64,000 nucleotides of DNA from an uncultured Thermoguttaceae bacterium. Lineage in GTDB: Bacteria > Planctomycetota > Planctomycetia > Pirellulales > Thermoguttaceae. The first letter of the stretch is position 1, and every line of letters begins with the position of its first letter. The translations under genes and the position numbers were made by a program. A model generated the notes under the pieces. It was not told the DNA's origin, searched no databases, and saw only the letters and a program-made list of their open reading frames with translations. Location of the stretch: positions 152,949-216,948 of the forward strand of contig CALKER010000017.1 in NCBI GenBank assembly GCA_938084835.1, in the 5' to 3' direction. Of this stretch, positions 40,254-49,198 are shown piece by piece.

Positions 40254-40709
40254 TAAAGGTACAATATGGCTTTGCCGTCAAAGGGTTTATTTTTAAGGAC
40301 TGCCCCGACTGCCGGTCACCAGATCACCCCGTAGCACAACCACGTCGGCAATCTCGAGCAAAATTCTCCGAACTGTTTATTAATAACCCCGTAGCGTAAT
40401 CAACACTTAAGGAAACCGCGACACGCCGCGAAAGCATCCCCCGCAGGCTCTACGTTACCACAATTTCTGTGTTTAACTTTCTACGTTAATACTTTGGACC
40501 CTTGAAACCTAAAAATTTCCGAGGGTTAAAGCCCAGGTTCCCGAAGTTGCTTGCGACCTCTTCCTGCGTCAGCACATGAATTCACTCAAAGGATGGAGCC
40601 AAACGCTTTGCAAGAACGCTCACGTAAGGGCCACATTCCCCTACATTACTTGTAAGAAGTTTCCGCAAGAGAATTTCGCCTCCCTTTACAAACTCAATTC
40701 TCTAGATAA
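40254..40709. other. Intergenic, no gene seen
   Basis: About 456 bp between the 3' end of the glycosyltransferase gene and the start of the amidase gene, both minus strand. AT-rich around 40360-40520, likely including the amidase promoter. No gene supported. Confidence 0.4.
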
Positions 40710-41903
40710 TCACATGGGACTACCCACGGGAGGAAGCAACTCCTGAATTAAAGCATCCCATCGGGGCATGACACAACTAATGTCGAATTCTTTAGCGGTT
40801 TGCTGCCCGGCTTCACCAAGCCGCCGACGCAAATCCGGGTTTTGCATCAGAAGCTCCAACACCTGACGCAGCGCGGCCAGATTGTTCGGAGGAAACAGCA
40901 GCCCGTCAACCCCGTGGGTAATAATTTCCCCAGGGCCCGGTCGGCAAGCTGAAGCGACAACAGGAAGGCCACATGCCATCGCTTCCACAGCTGCCAGCCC
41001 GAACCCCTCGTATTGCGACGGAAAGGCAAAGATGTCCCCCCGCTTGAGCATCGGGTACGGTGGCTCGATAGCCCCAGGAAGTAACAACCGGTCGGCAACA
41101 CCTGCTGCACACGCCTGCTCCTGCAGCTTCGCTCGCTGACTTCCCTCCCCCACCACCACCAGGCCCCAATCCGGATGCCTCAAAAGAAGCGGCGCAGCAG
41201 CAGCAATTAATTGATCAAAATTTTTCTCCGGCTCAACTCGCCCCATGGAGAAAATTGCATGACTCCACGGCAGAGGTTCTGCCATTGGCTGCGAATGAAA
41301 AATCTCCTTAACAGGAATGGGGTTTGGGATCACCCGCCTTTTGCTGGCCGGAAGAAAACCAAAATAGCTGTCTACCCCCGGACTCACCGACACCAATCGC
41401 GTCCCAAATGGGTAAACCAGCCGGCGAAGCATCCGCCAAATTCCTTTGCTCGGTAGGATCCGGGGATTGCTGTGCTCAGTGACGATCACAGGTATCGTTC
41501 GCCCCAGGCAAGCTATAAGCACAAGGATGTTCGTCTCCGTTAGGAATGAGACAATGACATCCGGACAAAGCCGATCGAAAACCTGCCGGAGGAATTTGAC
41601 CCGCCGGAGATTTGCCCCGATCTTCTCCCCGACCGAGCCGCTGACACCCTCCACCCCTAACCCAATCCAATGTGCCGCTAAAGGGAGGGGGTAAAAGGCC
41701 CCGTTTTTCGGAGCCAAGGTAATAACGCTGAGACGAAATGACCGAGCCGCTAAGTGGTGAGCCAGCCTGGTGAGAACTCTCTCAGCTCCGCCGGGCCCAA
41801 GCCCAGAAATTACCAGTGAGATGTGCGGGCACGGCCTTAGCGCCGCAAATCTTCTGGAAGTTGAGCGACACACTAATCTTGAAGGCCGTGCGCTCATATT
41901 CAA
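40710..41903 (-). CDS. Family 4 glycosyltransferase
   Basis: GT-B fold glycosyltransferase that moves a sugar from an NDP-sugar to a lipid, glycan or protein acceptor, at the cytoplasmic face of the membrane. The N-terminal domain shows LVISGLGPGGAERVLTRLA (about 30-48), standard in GT4. The C-terminal domain shows SMGRVEPEKNFDQLI, LLLPGAI and the EX7E motif in SQYEGFGLAAVEAMACG (about 305-321). 397 residues. Probably for exopolysaccharide or cell-envelope glycans, but no other glycan genes are adjacent. The first 25 basic residues may be an over-extended start. Confidence 0.9.
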   Translation of the reverse strand: MNMSARPSRLVCRSTSRRFAALRPCPHISLVISGLGPGGAERVLTRLAHHLAARSFRLSVITLAPKNGAFYPLPLAAHWIGLGVEGVSGSVGEKIGANLRRVKFLRQVFDRLCPDVIVSFLTETNILVLIACLGRTIPVIVTEHSNPRILPSKGIWRMLRRLVYPFGTRLVSVSPGVDSYFGFLPASKRRVIPNPIPVKEIFHSQPMAEPLPWSHAIFSMGRVEPEKNFDQLIAAAAPLLLRHPDWGLVVVGEGSQRAKLQEQACAAGVADRLLLPGAIEPPYPMLKRGDIFAFPSQYEGFGLAAVEAMACGLPVVASACRPGPGEIITHGVDGLLFPPNNLAALRQVLELLMQNPDLRRRLGEAGQQTAKEFDISCVMPRWDALIQELLPPVGSPM

Positions 41904-41957
41904 TTAGGTTTATGAAAAAAATATAGAACTGCTACGACGCAGCGCTCCATCCTCCGT

Positions 41958-42212
41958 TCAAATACCCTGGGCTGAAGGAAGCAGGCGCTTAGCATCGGCT
42001 GTTACACGAGAAAGCGAGGGTAGAACCCAACCTTCTGGGAATTTGCGCGCCATCGTCGGCTCACCCGCACTAGAGCTTAATTTGTTTGAAACCGCAAGCC
42101 GTCTCTCAGGGTGCATTTCCCCAACTCTTGCCATGCCGCGTTGCAGCGCGATTTTGATCGCCTCACAAATTGGACCGACGTTAGCGAGTAACAGGGCACA
42201 CAACCTCGCCAC
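41958..42212 (-). CDS. Possible small protein downstream of alkaline phosphatase
   Basis: An 84-codon open frame overlapping the last about 30 bases of the alkaline phosphatase gene in another frame. The conceptual product is protein-like (AIKIALQRGMARVGEMHPER, then FPEGWVLPSLSRVTADAKRL) and codon use looks coding, but I recognise no family and see no good ribosome-binding site. It could be a coupled small gene, a decayed tail, or chance. Confidence 0.25.
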   Translation of the reverse strand: MARLCALLLANVGPICEAIKIALQRGMARVGEMHPERRLAVSNKLSSSAGEPTMARKFPEGWVLPSLSRVTADAKRLLPSAQGI

Positions 42213-43698
42213 GCATTGCCTGAACCGCCACTCTAAAAATACTCGTTAAATGGACATACTGCCCGCGAACAGGATCTGTGCCCTCCACCCAATTCACGAA
42301 ATCTTCCGCCCCAATGCCCCGAGCAAACAATGGTACCAAACTATTAGAATGTTGGGTGGAATTGTATCGCAATCCCGGCAGATTGCCATGACCGTGGTCC
42401 TCGAGGGGTTGGAACGGGACCCTGTCGGATTGAGGGCCCCAAATCAATCCGGTCTCATGGTCCGCCGTGACGATTACCAATGTTTCTCCCCAATTACTGT
42501 GGGACTCGACCCATTGAACCACGGTCTCGATCGCGCCGAGGAAATCGATCATTTCCTCAATCATGCGGTCAGGACGATTGGCATGGTTGGCCCAGTCGAT
42601 CGCCCCGCCCTCCACCATGAGGAAAAATCCGTTAGGATTTTTGCCAAGCACGTGGAGCGCCGCACAAACCATAGTCGCTAACGTTGGTACTTCTGTGTTC
42701 ATCGGATCGACGAATGGTGGAAGCTCGGGCTCGGTGGGCCCTGCCTGCGTTCCTATCTCCAAAGGCTGAGGAGACACTCGCGAAGCCTGAAGCGTGCTGC
42801 CTACCGCCGCCGTGCCAACGACCTTCGGCGGAGTCTCGCCGGAACAAAGTGCGGCAAATTCCTCTTTGGTGACCACCGGACGAAACCCAAGATAGGTACC
42901 CCCCGGCTGCGCCCGAGCTGCCTCGAGGGATTGCCAGATGTCGCGACCACCAACATACCTGTAATCGTGCTTGTCCTCCGGGAGGGGCTGGCCATTGTTG
43001 TCGTACTGCGGATGACCTGCCCCCATGATAACGTCGAGAACTCCCGAGCTCAGCATTTGTCGCGCAATCGTCTCGTAATCATCGCGCTTGGGCACCTTGG
43101 CCCCTCCTAGGGTCGCCGGTGTAGCGTGCGACCATTGCACCGACGTTACTACCCCTGTGGACTTGCCAAGGCTTTTGGCAATCTCCACCAAAGTGGGCTC
43201 CAAGGGTTGATCCCAGTCGCTCCAGTTGATGGCATTGTTATACGTTTTCCGGCCAGTTGAGATTGCTGTTCCCGCACCGGCGGAATCCGTAGCGGTTTTC
43301 ACAAGCCAACTGTATCCGACTACCCGATCCCAAGCCTTTTCCGGATCGTATACAACTTCCGGATCTTGCTCACCCGAGCGTCGCGGTTTTGTGCTCAGCG
43401 ACAGGGGATAAGTGCTCGCGGCCAAATGAAGCCAACCGGGCTCATCCACAACGAGCTGTGTGCGACTGGTCTGGGCATCAAACTTTCCTTGAAACATAGC
43501 GGTGGCAATCCAGCAAGGATATCCGGCTCCATCGCCGATCATCAGGATGACATTTTTTGCTGGTCCCTTTGCCTCTTCCCCGTAAACATCTGAAAGCAAG
43601 GTTCCAAAGCAAATCAGGCTTGTCAGCAAAAGCACAAACCCGAAAATACAGGTGCCTGATTTCAGCCGACGACCCGTACTGCTCGTATAGCCGCGCAT
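42181..43698 (-). CDS. Alkaline phosphatase (PhoA-superfamily)
   Basis: Exported metal-dependent phosphomonoesterase. The ATG at 43698, after CAGGAG, begins a signal peptide with GFVLLLTSLICFGTLL (residues 19-34). Active-site blocks: VILMIGDGAGY with the metal-binding Asp, TDSAGAGTAISTGRKTYNNA with the phosphorylated Ser (in the DSAxxxTA motif), VEGGAIDWANHANR (Glu, Asp, His), VTADHETGLIWG (Asp, His) and EDHGHGNLP (His). 505 residues, within the usual range. Probably scavenges phosphate from organic esters. Any upstream pho box was not recognised. Confidence 0.92.
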   Translation of the reverse strand: MRGYTSSTGRRLKSGTCIFGFVLLLTSLICFGTLLSDVYGEEAKGPAKNVILMIGDGAGYPCWIATAMFQGKFDAQTSRTQLVVDEPGWLHLAASTYPLSLSTKPRRSGEQDPEVVYDPEKAWDRVVGYSWLVKTATDSAGAGTAISTGRKTYNNAINWSDWDQPLEPTLVEIAKSLGKSTGVVTSVQWSHATPATLGGAKVPKRDDYETIARQMLSSGVLDVIMGAGHPQYDNNGQPLPEDKHDYRYVGGRDIWQSLEAARAQPGGTYLGFRPVVTKEEFAALCSGETPPKVVGTAAVGSTLQASRVSPQPLEIGTQAGPTEPELPPFVDPMNTEVPTLATMVCAALHVLGKNPNGFFLMVEGGAIDWANHANRPDRMIEEMIDFLGAIETVVQWVESHSNWGETLVIVTADHETGLIWGPQSDRVPFQPLEDHGHGNLPGLRYNSTQHSNSLVPLFARGIGAEDFVNWVEGTDPVRGQYVHLTSIFRVAVQAMRGEVVCPVTR

Positions 43699-44057
43699 AA
43701 TCTCGCTCCTGTCACAGTGTGCTAAAAAGTTACCGACATCAACCTCTTCAAGCCACGCAAACTCCCACCCGCGGCATCGAAGAGTGCACGCCGCCCCTAC
43801 CATCTTGATAAGCGCCAGTACTGCGAAGTCACCCTCCATGGAAACACCGGAAAATTATTAGCCGAAGCCCCGGCATGCGCATCACAAGCTATTTTCTCAG
43901 AATATATTGACATATTTTATAGAAAGCTGGGATGTAACCCAGCTGTTGAAACACCCTTTCGACGCACGAGGGCTAAAAGCAAGCAAAACGATGCCACGTT
44001 CTGGCGACGCGTTTCCCCGCCATTTGCGCGTACTAGCCGAAACCCACTAAAGACGAG
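43699..44057. other. Intergenic, no gene seen
   Basis: About 360 bp between the sulfatase 3' end and the phosphatase start. AT-rich around 43890-43920. Likely holds the phosphatase promoter. Confidence 0.4.
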
Positions 44058-45581
44058 CTATTCCGGAATCGGATCACTTGGACCAATGGGCGTGCCTTCC
44101 CACACCGCCTCTCCCGTTGTCGGGTTATATACGAGCACACGACTGCGGCTTCCGGGCACCGGTGGTTGGTTCACAACCGGCAGCCACCGGCGATGTTCGG
44201 CGATTATCTCCGCATACCGAGGATCACCCGCCAGGTTATGCCATTCGTGAGGATCATTTTCGAGGTCGTACAATTCTTCCGACCCATCTGCATACCGGAT
44301 GTACCTCCAGCGGAGGGAACGAACGGCGTGATTATTTTGGTTGTGGGTCGTAATCGCTGGGCGGAGTCGCGGTGCGTCGGGATCCCTCAGCTGTGGGAGC
44401 AGGCTTACCCCTTCCAGGTCTGTCCTCGGGGGCAACCCACACAACTCAATGAGCGTTGGATAAATGTCGAGCAATTCCACCGGCTGGGCACAACGGCCCC
44501 CCGCCCGAATGCCCGGACCAGCAAAAATCAACGGAACACGTGTCGCGGGCTCCCAAAGCGTGTTTTTGCCGGTAATGAGCTTCTCCCCGAGATGATATCC
44601 ATGGTCGCTCCACAGCACGACAACGGTCCTCTCCTCAAGACCGCTGCGGCGTAAAGCGTCGAGGACCCGGCCAATTTGGGCGTCAACAAAGCTCACCGAA
44701 GCCAAGTAACTTCGTACGAAGTTGCGCCACTGGTCCGACTCTACCATCCAGCGCAGCCTTGGTTCCGGCAAATACCAGTGAAGATACCAACTAAAGCGGG
44801 GAGTATCATCGCGATCATCCCACCGGACCGGCGGAAGCACCGTATCGTCGTCAGGGTAAAGGTCGAGCCAACGCTGCGTCACATAACAAGGTACGTGAGG
44901 CAGAAAAAACCCGATGGCCATGAAAAACGGCCTCTCCCGTGGGATGCTTTCCAGCTTTTCTACGGCCCAGCTGGCAATATGCCAATCCCCTTTATCTTCA
45001 TCGCGATGATCGAAGGTCCCCCAATCCATCAGAGGATGATTGCCCATCGGAGTGGGCGGAATAAGTTTCTTTTCCGGACGAGCCCCTACTTGAGCCGCCG
45101 GCCCCCAAATTTCGAATTCTGCCAACCGATCCTTACCTGCAACGGCGTGATAGACCTTCCCGGCCACGAGCGTTAGATAACCGTGCTGCCGAAAGTATTG
45201 CGGGAGGGTTATCCAATCCTGCCACTTGTCCACCGTCCGCAACCAGGGTTCAAGGCCGTAAAGACCGGTTGTGCTTGGTCGAAGACCCATCAACACACTG
45301 GCACGCGAGGGCATGCAAAGCGGCGCCTGCACATGGGCGTTGATAAAGACCGTTCCCCGAGCCGCAAGTCCATCCATATGCGGCGTTTGAGCTAAGGGAT
45401 GTCCCCCGATACATCCCACCCACGAGTTAAGATCGTCAACGGCAATCATGAGCACATTCGGTTTAGCCCCGGCGAAGTGCCCAGCACCCCAGGCTTTTTC
45501 GTGGTGGTGAACCGTTCCGGCCAACACCCCCAACAAAGCCGGAATTATCGCAACTCTTAAGCTCTGAAGAACTACGCGCAT
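44058..45581 (-). CDS. Type I sulfatase (iduronate-2-sulfatase-like)
   Basis: Exported arylsulfatase-superfamily enzyme that removes sulfate from sulfated glycans. The signature APLCMPSRASVLMG includes Cys89, to be converted to formylglycine by a separate maturase. Metal Asp49-Asp50 (IAVDDLNSW). Further landmarks: RPFFMAIGFFLPHVP and LWSDHGYHLGEK. 507 residues. The segments match the iduronate-2-sulfatase-like branch (SulfAtlas S1, subfamily unknown). Start 45581 follows GGGAGAAAG. No FGE or anSME maturase gene is in the window. Codon use is typical of the window. Confidence 0.92.
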   Translation of the reverse strand: MRVVLQSLRVAIIPALLGVLAGTVHHHEKAWGAGHFAGAKPNVLMIAVDDLNSWVGCIGGHPLAQTPHMDGLAARGTVFINAHVQAPLCMPSRASVLMGLRPSTTGLYGLEPWLRTVDKWQDWITLPQYFRQHGYLTLVAGKVYHAVAGKDRLAEFEIWGPAAQVGARPEKKLIPPTPMGNHPLMDWGTFDHRDEDKGDWHIASWAVEKLESIPRERPFFMAIGFFLPHVPCYVTQRWLDLYPDDDTVLPPVRWDDRDDTPRFSWYLHWYLPEPRLRWMVESDQWRNFVRSYLASVSFVDAQIGRVLDALRRSGLEERTVVVLWSDHGYHLGEKLITGKNTLWEPATRVPLIFAGPGIRAGGRCAQPVELLDIYPTLIELCGLPPRTDLEGVSLLPQLRDPDAPRLRPAITTHNQNNHAVRSLRWRYIRYADGSEELYDLENDPHEWHNLAGDPRYAEIIAEHRRWLPVVNQPPVPGSRSRVLVYNPTTGEAVWEGTPIGPSDPIPE

Positions 45582-45981
45582 AGACGCTTTCTCCCATCCC
45601 CTCGGACTACCCATTCCCACCACAGTCCTTTCCCACGAGCAGAGCCTATGGCCAAACCCGTGGTGGTAAAGCGCCGCGAAACATCTTCACCTTTTGCCCA
45701 AATTAAAGTGCTTTTTCCGCAATAGAATAGGCCCACGGAAAATCCAACTCTCACTCGAACAACAGCCCCCAAACCTTGACCATGGCGCGGAATTATCAGC
45801 CCCGACACTGATTTGTCAATACGCAAGATTTCACCAAAATTGAAATTTTGCCCACTTAATCCAAACTGTAGGCTAAACTTTGTTAGGACAACGAAGATAA
45901 AGTCGCAAGAGAAATCGCGCGAAAAAACCCCCTACGGCTCATAGACGCGATGTCACAGTGACAACCGCAAGGAGGTGCCCG
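45582..45981. promoter_or_regulatory. Divergent promoter region of sulfatase and HPt genes
   Basis: About 400 bp with an AT-rich core (45800-45900). It contains the 17-bp motif AATTAAAGTGCTTTTTC at 45701-45717, which also occurs at 31349-31365. No gene supported. Confidence 0.45.
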
Positions 45982-46347
45982 ATGTCTGTTGTCGGGGATT
46001 GGGAGGCGTCCGGAGCTGCTACGATTTTTCATGCCGGGCCAATATATTCGCCATTGGCCAGCGACCCCGGGCTTCGCGACCTTTTGGAGATGTTTGTAGG
46101 CACGCTACCTCAACGGCTGGCAAAGTTGTATCAAGCCGCAGCGGAGCAGGATTGGGAAGGGTTACGGCGGCTGGCCCATCAACTTAAAGGTGCCGCCGGC
46201 AGCTACGGGTACGCCCCTTTATCGGTGACCGCAGCTCAGCTTGAAGCTCTCTGCCGCTGCCAGTGTGATCCGCAAGAAGTGCACCAATTAATCGCTCGTG
46301 TGGCTGAGGTCATCTCCCGAATCACCACCGACCCACCACAACTTTAA
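45982..46347 (+). CDS. Stand-alone histidine phosphotransfer (HPt) protein
   Basis: Cytoplasmic phosphorelay protein passing a phosphoryl group between response-regulator domains. 121 residues, almost wholly a single helical HPt bundle. The phosphorylated residue is His66 in RRLAHQLKGAAGSYGY, the HxxKG motif. ATG 45982 follows AAGGAGGTG by four bases, a strong site. No histidine kinase or receiver gene is adjacent, so its partners are elsewhere. Such orphan HPt proteins are common in planctomycetes. Confidence 0.9.
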   Translation: MSVVGDWEASGAATIFHAGPIYSPLASDPGLRDLLEMFVGTLPQRLAKLYQAAAEQDWEGLRRLAHQLKGAAGSYGYAPLSVTAAQLEALCRCQCDPQEVHQLIARVAEVISRITTDPPQL

Positions 46348-46861
46348 CCCTACAGTGTCCCGACCAAAATTTTCAGGGTGCCTCACACGCACCGATTGTC
46401 CCTCCACTACATCCCCTCGGAGTCAACGAATTCTTTTCCGTAAAACAGGCAACGGGAAAGCTCCTCCTGATCCAGATTGACCAGATTTGACCCCCCTTTA
46501 GCTTGCCGCGAGAATTCGTAGAATTGGCCCAAACAACCCACAGCTCTTCACGGGGGATTTCGAGACAGCCCCTCGAAAAACCAGGCTTCCTCCCGGAGCG
46601 CATCAATCTGGCCCTTTGCGATGGCCACCCAGACATGGACAATCACCCCCCCGGTGTTGCCTCCGAAGAAAGGCCACACCTAACAGGACCTTCAAGGCAA
46701 CCGGCTTAGCCGAGGCTTTAATGGTAACCTCGTGACCTCACCATTCATCGCCCCGCTGTTGAGGGGGGACTGTGACCAAGTAAAGAACTATTTTCCGGTC
46801 GCCTGGGCAAAGGCAGCAGCTTTGCGCCAAAATCGCTCAGCTGACTTAACCAATCCCGCTA
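46348..46861. other. Convergent intergenic region
   Basis: About 510 bp between the HPt gene and the PGK-like gene 3' end. Short frames on both strands are not supported by translation signals. No terminator is obvious. Confidence 0.4.
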
Positions 46862-48259
46862 TCACCAACCCTTAGCGGCCAGTCGCAAGGCCACCAGATA
46901 CGGAACCGGCTCAGCGCCTAAGGCATTGAGAACAGTTCCGCCTGCGGTAAAATTGTGCGTCACCCAATCCGGCTGGCCATACTTTTCCAAAGCAGTTCCC
47001 CCTTCACCCCCGCCCACAAAAACCCTAAGACCTGCCTCCTTCATGCGCTTAAGCTGCCCCATGAAATGCCGCGTGCCCTCCTCGAATCGACTATCCTCAA
47101 ACAGTCCAAAAACCCCATTGTGGAAGACGACCGCCTTTTCAGGTCTCTGTCGGTTCTGCTCAAGAAACTGGGTAACAACTTGCTCAAACAAGGCCCGAGT
47201 GTTAGGTCCGATATCCAGCTGTTGATCCCCCTTACCGATTGTCTCCGAGACCCGGCCATCCTGAAGGACAAAGTCCACTGGCAGGATAAACTCGATCCCT
47301 TTGGCGCGACCTTCCTGAAGCATCCGTTTTGCCTGTTCGACTCGCTCCGGTGGGATATACCATGGCTGAGTGCTGTTGGCCGGGTCTTCCTGAACTCCAA
47401 TGCAAAAATCACCCCCGTCCAGCTGTGCGGCCGCCTTTTTCAACGCCATTGCCAAAGACCCAGCGGTAAGAAGGTACCGAATCTTTCCTCGAGCGATCAT
47501 CGCCTCCAGGTCATCCAACTTGTCGATCTTCACCCCGCTAAAGATCACCATTTGCGCTTCTAGGCACTCAACCAGCGGCCCACAAAACTCCTGCTCTTCA
47601 TATTTGCCCATTGCCACGCGGTCCATCGCCGCAGGAACCACCACGCTTGAGCTGTCCAAACTTCCGGCCGAGAAAGCCTCGTGCACATACACGCGCGCTA
47701 CTTTCTCCCACATTTCGTTGGCCAAGGTGGTTAGCGGGCCGACAATCTTGGGAATGTCCTCGGGCTTAGCATCCCACAAGACGCGCTCGATGGGATATTT
47801 CCGCGTGTTTTCCAACATGATCACCGACCCCGGCGTCGCTCGAGCGATCTGCTCAGCAGCCTCGGGCAGGACGCGGGCCGTTTGCGGATCAAGCCAATCC
47901 TTTATCAATGGCACTTCACATTCGAGGATCTCACCCATACGGGCTGCTACTTTATCCAGACTTCCCTCCGGCTTTCGGCCGATATGCCCAAATATAATCT
48001 GCACCCAACCGCGGGACCGACCGAACTCGAGCGTCTCCTTCATCGAGCGCAAGCGAATGTCACCCTCCCCTACTTTAGGTCCAGGCTTGGCGTCGACATC
48101 CCCTCGCACAAGAACCCGTGTTCCACTCGGCACATCCGCTAAGCTATCAAGCTTTGGGATATCTGCCAGGTACTGCGGGAGCGTCAACTTTGGAACTGAC
48201 GGATCAGCCTTAAGGATGATCCGCAGCCACTTTTCCATCTTTTCGGTGGTAAGAACCAT
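46862..48259 (-). CDS. Divergent phosphoglycerate kinase-like protein
   Basis: Resembles phosphoglycerate kinase throughout but with altered key motifs. Kept: Asp54 of the RVD motif, an Arg in GDIRLR, HxGR as GHIGRK (His92, Arg95), ENTR (Arg153), a GVKIDK block standing for GAKVxDK with one residue fewer (Lys244, Lys247), LDIGPNT, NGVFG and TAGGT. Changed: RVDxN to RGDVD (Asn to Asp), DAFGxAHR to EAFSAGSL (losing the substrate-binding Arg), and GGGDS to GGGEGG. 465 residues against about 395 for normal PGK, with a longer N-terminus and an insert near 165-190. Start 48259 follows AGGAGGG. It may be a PGK variant or a kinase with another acid substrate. No gap gene adjacent. Confidence 0.78.
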   Translation of the reverse strand: MVLTTEKMEKWLRIILKADPSVPKLTLPQYLADIPKLDSLADVPSGTRVLVRGDVDAKPGPKVGEGDIRLRSMKETLEFGRSRGWVQIIFGHIGRKPEGSLDKVAARMGEILECEVPLIKDWLDPQTARVLPEAAEQIARATPGSVIMLENTRKYPIERVLWDAKPEDIPKIVGPLTTLANEMWEKVARVYVHEAFSAGSLDSSSVVVPAAMDRVAMGKYEEQEFCGPLVECLEAQMVIFSGVKIDKLDDLEAMIARGKIRYLLTAGSLAMALKKAAAQLDGGDFCIGVQEDPANSTQPWYIPPERVEQAKRMLQEGRAKGIEFILPVDFVLQDGRVSETIGKGDQQLDIGPNTRALFEQVVTQFLEQNRQRPEKAVVFHNGVFGLFEDSRFEEGTRHFMGQLKRMKEAGLRVFVGGGEGGTALEKYGQPDWVTHNFTAGGTVLNALGAEPVPYLVALRLAAKGW

Positions 48260-49198
48260 GGACAGCCCTCCTGTTTCTCCCTTAGCCTGGTCAACCTTCT
48301 TCGATATTTTTGCTTCGGTTTGCCACATGTGCCCATTCCCGGGCGCTACGCGGGGGAAGACCATGGTGGTCGTAACACTATGTCACCCCCAGCATTCGAT
48401 CGTTTCACAATAACCTTTTTGCAGCAGAGCCGAATAGCCGCTTGATGCGTTCGAGGCTCCGACCGGTCTGCCTAAGTCTTTTTCCCACCACATGGGGGCA
48501 TCTCGTTCCTCCTCGCGTGCGGGTTTGTCGCCGCTTCTTCGGAGGAGGTGGTCACCTGAGCAAGACGTTATCGGTCATGTAACTTCAACGGCCATTTAGC
48601 CAGATTTCGCCGCGCAAAAGGTAGGTTATAGCATACCGGCTTAAATCGGAAGTTGGTAGGCTCTGGTGACGGCAACCGCCTGTTCGAAGGCCGAAAGTGA
48701 TCGTGCGAGCGGCATCCGCGCCTTGTACCGGGCCTTTGTGTCCTTTACTTGCCTCCCCCAAATTGCCCAATTATCATGGGCAGTAAGGATACCCTCGTGG
48801 CTCAAAATTCCTTGCGGTACGTTTCGGCAGTTTTGGCATAAGGTAACATTGGAGGGAGTGGGAGAACACCTTAGGCGGGCGAATATCTGCTTTAGAAATT
48901 TTGCGTTTCTAGGGTGGGGTATTCCACACCTGTGGCAAACTTACGGACGGTGAAAATCGAGGTCCATTGGGTGTTAGATAGCACGTGCTTACAGCGTAAG
49001 CCTTGCCCTGCCCAAATCTCTACCTGGAACACTTTTGCCAAACGGGAATGCCCCATTGGCCAAAAAAAAGATTAAATCAAGAAGCTAAATCAAGAAGCTA
49101 AGATGCAATTAGCTCATGACAGCCGGTACCGTCAGAAATGTCCGGCACATGTGCTTGCATTGAAAACCGCCGAAGTATTTTCCGGGAGAAGAGACGTC
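48260..49198. other. Long intergenic region
   Basis: About 940 bp between divergent genes. No gene is supported. A 13-bp tandem repeat (49073-49098) lies near the DUF1598 gene. Confidence 0.45.
49073..49098 (+). repeat. 13-bp tandem repeat, two copies
   Basis: TAAATCAAGAAGC is repeated exactly at 49073-49085 and 49086-49098, about 100 bp before the DUF1598 gene start. It may be a small duplication. Confidence 0.6.

Noticed and set aside
40254..40709. Riboswitch or leader before the amidase gene
   Set aside because: No conserved aptamer-like pairing could be found by eye.
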